The position numbers were made by a program, and so were the translations under genes. The notes under the pieces are model-generated. The model was not told the origin of the DNA and ran no database searches. It saw only the letters and a program-made list of their open reading frames with translations. Below, piece by piece: positions 11,982 through 21,889 of a DNA stretch of 64,000 nt (position 1 is the stretch's first letter; every line of letters starts with the position of its first letter). The DNA is from Dipteris shenzhenensis (lineage: Eukaryota; Polypodiophyta; Polypodiopsida; Gleicheniales), in assembly GCA_047967505.1 (NCBI GenBank), contig CM106538.1. The stretch is one strand, 5' to 3'.

Positions 11982-12720
11982 AGTGCTTGTCTTTGAGTAT
12001 GAATATTGGTTTTTGGTCTTCAGTTGGAGCTATTGCTAGTACCTGAGTTTCATTGTCAAAGACAGCATGCGAACTTGTAAAACCATGCAAAAGTGTGTCT
12101 ATGTATATTTCATCTGTGTTGTTTTGATACATGTCGATGCAATGGTCTTCTTTTTTTATATTGGTATCTTCAACCATAGTTGAAAGTTTGAATAGTGGTA
12201 GCCATTCTGCTGAGATTGTTACATTTGCTTCTTTATAAATAGGCTTACTAGCTAGCATGTGCAGAGCTTTCATAACACGGTTTGGACATACACTCCCTGT
12301 GGTGTATGAATTTTTGTACTCCAAACGTCTTTTAATTGCAACAGCGATTACTGTTTCATCGTCCAGTTGGCGTGGTAAAACAGATTGTACAATGTCTATG
12401 GTGTTTGGTACGTTGATGATGCTTCCTTTCATAATATATTGCCCATATCCAGAGTACTGTCGTATTTGTGTAAAAGTTGCACGTGGTGCTATTAAATGCT
12501 CTTTGAGTTGGTTCAAACTTGATATCTCTTTTATGCATGTCTTTAATTCCATTTCAGTAGAATCAGCATATCATGAAATCTTGTCCTTGTTAACGTCTTG
12601 CAAACAAGCTTTGCATATGTCTAAATTATCAGCAAAGTTGAGCCAGTGTAATGTAGCTTCCTCCCGCAAGAATGTTATTACACTTTCGTTTGCCTATGTT
12701 ACCTACTGAAGGAAAAACAG
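11925..12720 (-). pseudogene. Helentron copy 1: zinc-binding and DUF6570-like N-terminal region
   Basis: The minus strand has a Cys pair (ICKACLQDV, about 12,600), a stop, then LNQLKEHLIAPRATFTQIRQ and GQYIMKGSIINVPN. VLPRQLDDETVIAVAIKRRL and KNSYTTGSVCPNRVMKAL follow. This is the conserved domain (DUF6570-like) that precedes the Rep domain in Helentrons and many Helitrons. Near 11,970 the frame shifts: ILKDKHCEEK continues as TLFFGYPMS in another frame. The equivalent in copy 2 (FKDKYCEELAYPNLFYG) runs without a break and confirms the shift. Confidence 0.75.
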
Positions 12721-12816
12721 TCTGCAACAACAACAGCACAAGTGAGTAGGAGTGTCTGCAATGGTATGCCTGAAGCGTGCAACAGCTTTTGATTTTGTCA
12801 AGCTGGAGTGGTTGAC

Positions 12817-13041
12817 TCAACGAACAGTTTTTTTAGTGTTGAGATATTTTATATGTCGAGCGATTTGAGCTATGGTCTTAGTACTATGACCTATGTCTCT
12901 CACGAAGGCATCAGCAATGTTTCTGTAAGACTTTGATGGTGTTTCTTGTAGCATTGAAAGAAGTTTTTCATTGTCGTATAATGACCATGGACTGCGAGAA
13001 TAGTGGTTGGTCTTGCGCTTTCTTCTTTGTTTTTCCTTCAA
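12817..13041 (-). pseudogene. Helentron copy 1: Myb/SANT-like segment
   Basis: The 74-residue segment is very basic at its start (KEKQRRKRKTNHY). It then reads SPWSLYDNEKLLSMLQETPS and YRNIADAFVRD, ending in TIAQIARHIKYLNTKK. The Trp, the acidic first helix and the final helix resemble a Myb/SANT-type helix-turn-helix. It sits just upstream of the zinc/DUF6570 region, and the matching place in copy 2 (34,039 onward, WNEKDANEIQQIL) has a similar Trp-led helical block. It was probably the DNA-binding N-terminus of the Rep protein. The family assignment is inference. Confidence 0.45.
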
Positions 13042-13380
13042 GATTGGTAAGGTAATAGTATTCTCAGTGCACGTTGAATGTTTTTCAAGTGCTTGGGTAC
13101 CGAGAGTCTTTATTGAAGTATTGTCAGTGTGTTCCTACATTGTCCTGTGCTGGCTTTATTTGCGTAAGATTTGTGTGTGCGCAATTACCTGGGTACTGTT
13201 ATATTCATTGTCATCTCTTTGCTTTATGAATTGCTGTGCAATCATTCTATTAGTATAGTCTTTGTGCATGTCCATTATTTGATGTAGCAAGTCATTATTC
13301 TCGGTTGTCCACTTTGTGTTTTCTCTTTGTTTTTGGTATTGTGTTCATGTCATTGTCATTATCTTGTGTTGCGACATGAA

Positions 13381-13929
13381 TCAACTCCATTTTGGTAATT
13401 GGTACACGTTCCTCTGAACATGGATATTGATCGAGAATAGGCAAATTGGCTCAAAGTGTTGTACGTGACCAGGTCTATCATCGTATGCTATTTGCATAGC
13501 AGGCATCTGAAAGCAATTGCCGTGTGTTATTATGATATGAGAGTAATGTTGCAACCAAACAACAATAGGCCTGAGCAGCAGATCTGATATCCACTGGATT
13601 GAAAAGTAATCACCCCACAAGCCAACATGTTCAGCTGGTAAAGCCATTCGGTAGAGATACTCACCTGGTGTCTGGACATTCTGAAGACTTTGTAAGAACT
13701 CTGGTGCAAGGGCACATGATAAGCAGGATAGTGCAATGTTATTTTGCTGCTGAAGCTTTTGCATAAAATGTTGTACCATCATGTGTTGCAAGGTCATGGA
13801 TGTGAAACTCTTTCCTATGCAATATGAAATAGAATCAAACAGATAGTCACCGCCTTTGTATGGGTAGTTGGAAATCTGTATGCATTGCCGGGTCAACAAA
13901 ACATTGTCGAGCGAAATTAATTGTTGCAT
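13381..13929 (-). pseudogene. Helentron copy 1: OTU-like cysteine protease domain, catalytic Cys replaced
   Basis: The frame encodes KGGDYLFDSISYCIG, where OTU proteases have GDGNCLF. LYRMALPAEHVGLWGDYF follows, then ISDLLLRPIVVWL, the Trp-Gly-Asp and Arg-Pro-Ile-hydrophobic blocks typical of OTU domains. The end has RPGHVQHFEPI, corresponding to the terminal His block. OTU domains are a known part of Helentron proteins. The nucleophile Cys is a Tyr here (codon TAT, one G-to-A transition from TGT), so it could not be an active deubiquitinase. It lies between the RPA-like gene and the Myb-like segment in the same orientation. Confidence 0.6.
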
Positions 13930-14201
13930 AGGTTTAGATCGTGCATTTTGTTTGTCATTGTTTTTTGTGATATTTTAATGATGCAATATATTACATTACA
14001 AGCTTTATTGCAATTGAAATAGTACAACAACTGTACATCGAACTCATAATGTCATTTATATCTGACAAAAAAGCATTGGAAGTGTTACTGTAAACTGGAT
14101 TGCGTTCACAACCACCTAGTCCTCCATTCTCCTCTTCCCTTTTTCAAACGCTTCAGCTAAGATATGTACAGCTCATGGAATTGTTTAGCAAGAACCGAGT
14201 A

Positions 14202-15570
14202 CTAGATTTGTTCTATATCATTGAAACCAGTAACACTCATAGATGCATTGACGTGAAATCCACCGAATTTCTTTATCTTGGAGATTTTTTTGCGAAATGC
14301 GACTTCATCTTGCATAAAGTAGGTAACTATGTCTTCATCAATTTGCATAGCAGGGAGCCATGGTTCACGTACAGTGACGCTGACAATCTCTCCATCTAGA
14401 GCCAAGACCTACCCATGCATTTGTGAAACATGTACGAAGTCCACTTTTTTTTAACACCGTTCACAGAAAAAGGAATCCCGTGCCACTTTAATTAATGATG
14501 TTGCATTATTGCATTCGACACAAGTATTGAAGTATGGTGCTCCAGTGTTCTCAAAGGTAAATTTCCCAATGATCTGTTAATATAACAACATAAGAGGCTT
14601 GAATGTATATTTTTTTAAAATTGCATCCGTGCGTTTTAAAATAGAAGTGAAATAGTGCAATAAAAGTGAAATTGTAGTTTACCTCTTTCACGGAGCTTTT
14701 TTCTAATTTGTGGAATACAACTACCTCTGTCAGCTTCTTGACATCTTCTTCATATGTTACAGGAAATGCGAAAGAGCAACTCGTAAATAGCAATTTCCTT
14801 GTTGTTGAATCATCGTTTGTGAGCCCCACATTTTTCACAACGTATGTTGTTGTGTGACCACTAAGGAGCTCCTCAAGCATGTTCTTTTTAACATCTTCAA
14901 AGTCATCCCAAAAAGCAAGCTACAGTACAAGCAAAAAAGTGGTTAAAGTAAACCAAATAAGAAGTATGACCAAGATAATGGTTTTTCATACTCACATTTG
15001 TTAACTTTATGTGATAAGTAGTACTCACTATTGTAACATCCTTGAATGTTGTTCCATCGGCAACTTTTAGAAAGTGTTGCTTCGCATATTGTCCTTCGAT
15101 GTAGTACAGCGAATTGAACAATTATTGAAATGAACCTCTCCGTTTCCTTGCAAAAGCTTGCAATGTCAACTGTTGGGAACATTTATAAGCGAACCTCGAA
15201 TTTTGGAATTGATGTCATACATGTTCCACTAGTTTGATTAGAAACTCTGAATCACCTTTTTCATATATGTTTCCTTTTCTTCTTATTACTTGAAAGTTTT
15301 TGACTCGAACACAAGTGTCTTGTTTAATTAGTTTCTCGTGAAAAGCAATCAAGGTATTGTCAAGCTGTAATGTGACTATGATCAACCCCAACTTGTTTGT
15401 TAAATCTGCACAGACATTTTGGTACTTGGAGTCTTTTTTCTTGTCATACGTGCCGTACCTATTTAAAATTAAACCCTCAAAGGTGACATCTCATATGTTC
15501 ACCTGGAGGTCTTTTATTTGAACAACCTCAAGTATTGAGTTTATCTCTAGACAGATTTTACTTGGTACAG
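14202..15570 (-). pseudogene. Helentron copy 1: RPA-like ssDNA-binding gene with two introns
   Basis: Exon 1 (about 15,570-15,029) encodes VPSKICLEINSILEVVQIKD, a stop, then FEGLILNRYGTY and CVRVKNFQVIRRKGNIYEKG, later FLKVADGTTFKDVTIV, consistent with OB-fold strands. A GT-AG intron spans 15,028-14,920. Exon 2 encodes LAFWDDFEDVKKNMLEEL and TTYVVKNVGLTN. A second GT-AG intron spans 14,682-14,574. Exon 3 has CVECNNATSLIKVARDSFFC followed by ERC, a C-x2-C...C-x2-C zinc ribbon as in RPA1, then DGEIVSVTVREPWLP. Several stops break it. The same blocks in the same order appear in copy 2 (about 32.0-33.45 kb). Naming it RPA-like rests on fold-level resemblance. Confidence 0.6.
14920..15028 (-). other. 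Intron 1 of the RPA-like gene, copy 1
   Basis: On the minus strand the exon ends ACAATA, then GTGAGTAC (donor) to CTGTAG (acceptor), followed by CTTGCTTTTTGG. It is 109 bp and phase 0. It falls at the same point of the protein (between ADG...V and L) as the intron at 32,703-32,778 in copy 2. Confidence 0.6.
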
Positions 15571-15599
15571 CGGAGTGCTTCTTCTCTATGCTGGTAATA

Positions 15600-16365
15600 T
15601 TACTTTTACCAATAGCTTTTTTTTGCAACAGGCAAAAGCTCATCATCGTGTTCTCTTTTTTGAGTGCCTAACGCTTGCTTTTTCGTTTCCATATTTCAAA
15701 GCATGCTTACCTGCCAAACCAATAAAAAAGTTACTGAGATCAATATACACTTCCTCAATGTGAAATGTAAATTACAATGTATTAAAATATATTATCATAC
15801 TTATACCTATATGAATACATGTACATGCACACGTGGACATCTACTCACGCATGTGCATATACCTATACATGTACGTATGTACATGAAGCTATATATAGTG
15901 TACGTATTTGTAGAATCCATGCAATAGTGAAAGTGTATTTTAGTTGTTCTAAAACAACGAACTATTATAACAATATATACTTAAACATTTAAAAGCATTC
16001 ACATTAGAGATAAAATAAGTCTCGTTGATATTGTACTTGTACCTTGACAAATAAATTTTCAAGTATTCTAGGACTTGTTTATGATAGTGTCTTTGTATTT
16101 TTTTAAAGGATCTTTTGTAATAGCTTTTGATTTGTTTACGCTTCACTATCAATGGCATAAACTACACCTATATAAAAACATTTACCTGCAAAAGTTTTTT
16201 TCTATGGAAAGTCAGTACAAGAGAAAAGAACAATCAAGTAGCTACATTGTATGTGGGTACTGTAAATAAAAATTACAAATTGAAAAACAAATCAGTAGCT
16301 TTCAAATACTATTTATTTATTATCATATCGAAGTCCTGACTTCGTGGAAGCCTCTATTCCAAGAT
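15600..16365. other. AT-rich spacer, no gene
   Basis: The stretch separates the kinase relic from the RPA-like gene; both are on the minus strand. It holds alternating purine-pyrimidine runs near 15,800-15,910 (ACATGTACATGCACACGTG-type) and A/T runs. A GT donor-like site sits at about 15,710 (minus), just upstream of the first RPA-like exon I can follow, so an earlier exon may exist here. Confidence 0.3.
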
Positions 16366-16369
16366 TACA

Positions 16370-17709
16370 AGCACTGGTCATCATGAAGCTTATTCAATAT
16401 ATATCTTTCCTTGGGTGCACTAGTATATTCTATCACTTTTAGTAATTTGCTAATGTTAAAGCAAAGTGAATAGATATCCTGCACTTTGCAATATCGTGGA
16501 GGATTAATGCTGAAACATTCAGGTGCAACATGTCGACATTTCTGTTTGTGTTGCTTGAATGTTTCAACAGAACCATCTGGAAGAGTTGGAAATGTTTTTA
16601 GAAGTATCGGTCTTGGTGCTTAAGCTCCATCCCACTAAACCAAAAAAAGCATCATCTGTTTCCTGCGAGAAATGAACCATTATATTTCTAGAGTGTAAGT
16701 TGTTGTGTAGAATGCCTTTACTATGTATGTATTTGATAGTTTCAATTAAGCCATTGATGATGTCAAATATGTGGCACTTAAAGCATTCCAAAGTGCCCAC
16801 TTCTTTAGATATATCTAAGAAATCCTTAGGTACAGATCTAGAAGTATTTGCATTCATCAAGTATGGCCATCTATCCAAATGGCTACCGTTCCAGTACCTA
16901 TATATGACCATTGGTTCATTTTCGTCTCTGACCAACCCTATTGCATTGACAATACCTGGATGAGTCACATGTATACATGTAGCCTCCAATAGTGCAAGCA
17001 CTTCTTTATTGTTCTGACTATTGCTTCACACAAAACATTTTGAAGCAAATATATCATTCTTAAAAGTCTCCTCTAAAATCTTGACCTTGTTGACCTGTGT
17101 ATAAGTGCCATTCCCTATATGTGCTTCTGGTAAAAAGATAACTTGTCTATAGTGTAACAACTTGACAGAAGGTGAAGTAACTGATGTTGACAGATATACA
17201 ATGTTGCGAACTTGTATGTTTTCTTTTTCTTTTGAGCAACTACCCTTGCCTTTGTAAGCCATGTGTAATTGTTCAAGTAAGGTAACCTTATTCCGAAAAC
17301 AAGGATCATTAGAAAATTGATGACCTAATGACTGCGCAGATATGCCAATCTGTCCGATAATTCTGAGGCATTCTCCACGTAGGTATCCCTCAGACAACAA
17401 CCAAGCTTGACTCTCAAATTTTGGCCATTTGGTACACAACTCTCTAAATGCAGTGTTTGCTAGGTGTTCCACTAAAATAGGAAAATCTTTACCATTCACA
17501 GTGAAGGCATCTCTGAGTTCCTTTTCTTGCATATTAACTAGAGTTACAACCACACACTGTGAATAGTGTCGGCGTTCCATCTTTGTTAGATCCATTCTTT
17601 TTCTTTTTTCTCCAAGGTGTTCCATGAGCTGCAACATTTTACAAAATAAGAGCCTATACAAAATAGTAGAACAAATATTGGAAAAGATATAAACATTGTT
17701 TAAATACAA
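16370..17709 (-). pseudogene. Protein-kinase-domain gene, broken
   Basis: The N-terminal about 190 residues match nothing I recognise. The kinase part starts with HIGNGTYTQVNKVKI (glycine loop) and IFASKCFV (the ATP-site Lys). A TGA in frame follows at about 17,024. The same frame resumes with EVLALLEATC and HPGIVNAIGLVRDENEP, then TIKYIHSKGILHNNLHSRNI, where HNN replaces the catalytic HRD. The DFG position is not clear (GLVGWSLS). Near 16,600 a frameshift leads to HVAPECFSINPPR (APE motif) and VQDIYSLCFNISKLL. The missing HRD Asp suggests a catalytically dead or pseudo-kinase even before decay. It lies head-to-tail upstream of the RPA-like gene, so it may be cargo of the element or a separate relic. 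Confidence 0.7.
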
Positions 17710-19760
17710 AAAGATAATTCCATCATTAAATAAACTTAGGATAGTTACAATGTTCTAATGCATAATAAAATGCACACACTATTAAAAGTACGATGAAACT
17801 AAAGCTATATTTGTGCACTCCTTGTAAAAAAAACTACTATAACAATATATCGTAAACATAATGAGACCTTTTTTACAGTATTTATGCTATTCTATTATGA
17901 AATCAAATGTGTAGTCTATGTACATCAAGATATATTAGTATACTTAATAAAGACGTAATATAGTTGAAAAGTGTATATATTATTCATTGTACGATGTGGT
18001 ATGTATATCAGATAGTAATAGTATATATGTATGTGTAAATTGAACTAGTTTTAGCATATGAATACTATTTCATTATGAAATAAAATGCGTATATATAACA
18101 AGTGCAATGGATCTTAGAGTGTTTACACCATTTTATCATGAAAAAGAGTGTATATACCAAGCTATTTATATATATTAAGAAGAACTACAGTAAAGGTTAA
18201 ATTGTAAATATTATGTTTAGAAAAGATATATTATACACATGGTATTTACACAAACGAAACAAGTCTTGGAATGTCCACATTGTTCCAGTCCAGAATAAAA
18301 TGTACACAACAAGTACAATAACTCTTAGAATGTTCACACTATCCCATTCTAGGATAGAATGCACACACTAAGTTTGCACATAAATTATTAGACACTTAGT
18401 GTTCATACAAACGAAACAAGTCTTAGAATGTTCACATTGTTCTAGTATAAAACAAAATGTACACACTAAGTACAATTCTTAGAATGTTCACACTATCCCA
18501 TTCTAGGATAGAATGTACACACTAAGTAACAGTACATATGTATTTGTAAATGGGGCCAATTTTAGAATATTCATACTATTTCACTACAAAATAAAATACA
18601 TGCATATACTAAATGCAAAGAAGGTTAAAGTATATATATTATGTTTAGAAAAGATACATTACACAACTAGTATTTATACAAATGAAACAAGGATTAGAAT
18701 GTTCACATTGTTCCAGCTATATTTATATGTTAAGCAGAACTACATTAAAGGTTAAAGTGTATATATCATGTTTGGAAAAGCTATATTACACGTATAGTAT
18801 TCACATAAACAAAACAAGTATTGGAATGTTCACATTGTTCCAATACATAACAAAATGTACACACTAAGTACAATAATTCTTAGAATGTTCACACTATCCC
18901 ATTACATAATAGAATGTACACACTAAGCTCTCACAAAAATGAAACAAATCTTACAATATTTATTGTTTCAGTATTTACAGTATTTACTATTTCACTAAGT
19001 TCTCACAAAAATGAAACAAATCTTACAATATTTACTGTTTTAGTACAAAATAAAAAACAAGACAAAATGTACACGCTAAGTTTCTATATAAATTAAACAA
19101 GTCTTAGAATACTGACACTATTCCAATACAGAACAGAATGTGTATACTAAGTGTAGTAACTCTTAGAATGTTCACACTATTCCAAGGATAGAGTGCACAC
19201 ACTAAGTTATGTCAACATGTTAATTGGAGCCAAAATAAACCTTAAAGTATACACATCCACTTTAAAAGATATAAGAAGATATGCATAATACCTAAGTAAA
19301 TGAAAACAATACTAACAATCTTAGAATGCTCACACTGTTTCATTACAAAACAGAATGTGCACACTAAGTAAGACATATTAATATATTCCAACACATAACA
19401 GAATGTATTCACTAAGTGCAATAACTCTTAGAATGTTCACTCTATTCCATAAAGGGATAGAGTGCACACACTAATTATGTCAACATGTTAATTGGAGCCA
19501 AAATAAACCTTAAAGTATACACATCCACTTTAAAAGATACAAGATATGTATAATACCTATGTAAATGAAAACAATGTTAATATTCTTAGAATGCTCACAC
19601 TCTTTCATTACAAAACAGAATGTGTACATTAAGTATAACGAGTCTTTGAATGTTCACATCATTCCATTTCAGAATAGAGTGTATACACTAAGATATATTA
19701 ATATACAAACAATAATAACATTAAAAATTAAAAATACAAATTAAAAGCACAAAGTTTTAA
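17710..19760. repeat. AT-rich field of degenerate tandem/interspersed repeats
   Basis: The motifs CTTAGAATGTTCACACTATTCCA and GATAGAATG(C/T)ACACACTAAGT recur many times, for example near 18,320, 18,480, 18,880, 19,150 and 19,430. They are separated by variable spacers with AAATGAAACAAGTCTTAGAATG. Copies are diverged and spacing is uneven (roughly 100-270 bp). There is no coding potential beyond short frames. The field ends close to the change in composition at about 19,760. Confidence 0.75.
19136..19680. repeat. Tandem duplication, unit about 268 bp
   Basis: Two adjacent copies each contain ATGTCAACATGTTAATTGGA, beginning at 19,209 and 19,477. Each continues with AACCTTAAAGTATACACATC and the same downstream order. 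They are near-identical over at least 100 bp, far more alike than other units in the field, which indicates a recent local duplication. Confidence 0.75.
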
Positions 19761-20690
19761 TTTCAAAAAATCATATTATGTTATTATCTCCGTCGAGAAG
19801 AATGACTCCTAACTCTTCCAATTGTATTGGATACCACAAGATCGTTTTCTTGAATATCAAAATCGTATGCTATTGTTGAGGGTTCTAACACCAGGTCTAC
19901 TCTTTAAACATCATGGATTCCAGTCTCTTGCAGGGTGTAGCAACTGTCAACTATGGATTTTCTTAGACCAGAAACTCATGCTTTGAGCTACATTGGGAAT
20001 GCTACTGGCAGGCTTACCTCAATGTCTGGAGGTCTTGTTCCCGAGAGTAGTAATGCAAGGAACCTTGACCTTATTGCATCCACTATGGAGCTTTACATTT
20101 TCCATTTGCAATTCAACAGTTTCGTACACCTCACTAACACTAGCAGTACTCCCTTCGCTCACCACTACAACCCTTCCATCTCCTCTAATTCTGCCCCCAT
20201 TCGCTATCACAGTTGCAGAGGCGAGATGACAATGGTTCTTTACCTACTACCAGCTACCATCGCTCAATCATACGTAGCATACATCTTGCTATTACCCTAC
20301 AACTGACCAACAAAATCATCTGCTACTGCCAAGAGAACTTGATTCTCTCATCAAGTTCTCGACTCACGCACGACCAACACTATCAGCCTACAAATAAAAT
20401 TTTCTATGAGCCACAAGCTCCTATGGAGCGTCTCTTTAAAGTGTCAGATGCAAAACGATGGGATTAGACACCAACAAGTCACTTTCCTCTATCTTCAAAA
20501 GAAAATCGCCGAGACCACTTCCTATGCTCGAACCAACACGATCAGGAGATGATGTTTTCTGGGAAGCGGACTGAATGTGTCGGATTTCAGGGATGAGTCG
20601 CACTCCAATGCTTCGGATCATTCGGCCTTTGTGCGAACTTACGGGATGTACCTGGACGAACGGTTGGATTACTAGATTGGATCGCTTGCG
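19761..20690. other. Unassigned higher-GC segment upstream of the SufB relic
   Basis: Composition changes here to a more GC-rich, gene-like base use. Open frames exist on both strands (plus 19,953-20,306; minus 20,019-20,210, with GGRIRGDGRVVVVSEG) but I recognise no family. It could be the 5' part of the SufB-derived copy or a separate captured fragment. Confidence 0.3.
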
Positions 20691-20699
20691 AAGGTCACG

Positions 20700-21410
20700 C
20701 TGTTTCTGAATTGGAACTACAAGTGGGGATTTGTCTCGGACATACAATCCATTTCCTTTCCCAGGACACCATCAGGCTCATCTCTGCAAAGAAAAATGAG
20801 CCCTCATGCCTTCTTGAGTTTCGCATCAACGCTTACAAACACTGGCTCAAGATGAATGAGCCCCACTGGTCTGATAACCTTTATCCCCCCATCGACTTCC
20901 AAGACTTCTGCTACAACTCCGAACCCCAACAAAAAGAGAAGAAGAAAAAAGCTTGGATGAGGTACACCCTGCCCTCCTCGAAACTTTCCAGAAACTAGGT
21001 GTGCCACTCATACAACAGAAACAACTGACCAATGTCGCTGTGAATGCCGTCTTTGACAATTTCTATGCTGCGCTCAACTCCGCCGTCTTTAGTGGTGGTT
21101 CCTTTTGTTACATTTCTAAAGGCGTTCGATCTCCCATGGAACTTGCGACTTACTTCAGAATCAATTCCATAGAAACACGCCAATTTGACCACATGGCACA
21201 CCCTCATCGCAGATGAGGGAAGCGATGTCACCTTTGAAGGCTGCACCGCTCCTTCCTACGATAAATACCAGCTCCATACTCCCGTACTTAAACTCTATTG
21301 CGCCGAGGGCGCCAAAAACAAGTACTCAACTATGCAGAACTGATACGCTGGTAAAAGGTAAACGTGGGATTTACAACTTCGTGATAAACAGACTATGCGC
21401 AATTGCACGA
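20700..21410 (+). pseudogene. sufB: SufB (Fe-S cluster scaffold) pseudogene fragment
   Basis: SufB is the scaffold subunit of the plastid SUF iron-sulfur assembly complex (SufBCD). Family blocks appear in order: [77 protein letters not shown], then [20 protein letters not shown] and [15 protein letters not shown]. Later blocks are [25 protein letters not shown] and GKRGIYNFVINR. Frames change near 20,765, 20,945 and 21,210, and a stop follows YSTMQN. About 45 residues expected between VFDN and FYAAL are missing, a clean deletion at 21,060. The Cys of GVRCPMEL is Ser. The C-terminal half is absent. It is intronless across this part and is probably a retrocopy or transposon-captured fragment. 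Confidence 0.85.
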
Positions 21411-21730
21411 GAACCAGAAACCGTTCCTTGTATCTCTAACCTCCATTCAAAATTATACACGATTTTCATGACAGAGCGGACAAACACAAAAAACAATCAA
21501 AATAGTTGCCCACAACGTTGGAAAAATGGGCATTTGTATTAGTAGGAGGGACACGATGCCGGATTAACATAAGGTTGCTAAGAGATTGAGCGCATGCCCG
21601 ATTAAGCTATAGTAAATGAGGCAATTAATCGAATCTTCTGGGTGCCTCTCGACTCGAAGCTTCTGGGTGCCTCTGCATGCTTGTATATCCCCCTCCTCTC
21701 TCCCTTGCGCTGCGCCCCTCTCCGCTGGCT

Positions 21731-21809
21731 TCTCTCTCTCTCTCTCTTTCTGTCTCTCTCTCTCGGCTTCCTTGCTTTCTCACACACACACTCTCTCTTT
21801 CTCTCTCGC
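21731..21809. repeat. CT/TC microsatellite
   Basis: The segment consists of TC/CT dinucleotide runs interrupted by CACACACACA and TTTC. It follows the SufB relic and has no gene attached. Confidence 0.9.
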
Positions 21810-21889
21810 ATCATCCACCGTAACCCACCTTCAAAAGCAATCGCTTGAACATCAACAACAGGTTTATTGCTTCTAAGCCTTCTCCTTCT

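Larger units (their letters stand above)
8298..15600 (-). mobile_element. Helentron/HLE2-type Helitron-like element, copy 1 (decayed, internally inverted)
   Basis: Read on the minus strand from 15.6 kb down, the order is: RPA-like gene with introns, OTU-like domain, Myb-like segment, DUF6570-like domain, Rep nuclease with HUH motif, then (inverted) Rep tyrosine region and helicase motifs I-III, then helicase C-terminus and EEP endonuclease. A helicase fused to an endonuclease, plus an OTU domain, is the known layout of animal and algal Helentrons (HLE2). Canonical plant Helitrons have no endonuclease. Frameshifts, stops and a damaged Walker A show it is not autonomous. Ends are approximate because I could not identify termini. 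Confidence 0.8.

Noticed and set aside
13007-13258. Plus-strand hydrophobic frame resembling a membrane protein
   Set aside because: It lies antisense to the Myb-like and upstream Helentron segments and has no signal or family features.
17710-19760. Origin of replication or organellar DNA insertion
   Set aside because: AT richness alone is not evidence, and no organellar gene sequence is present.
20700-21410. Recent plastid DNA insertion carrying sufB (ycf24)
   Set aside because: No flanking plastid genes are seen, and as far as I know land plants carry SufB in the nucleus; a nuclear gene copy is simpler.
21602-21876. Open frames on both strands rich in Ser/Leu or Arg/Glu
   Set aside because: They arise from the CT microsatellite and have no independent support.
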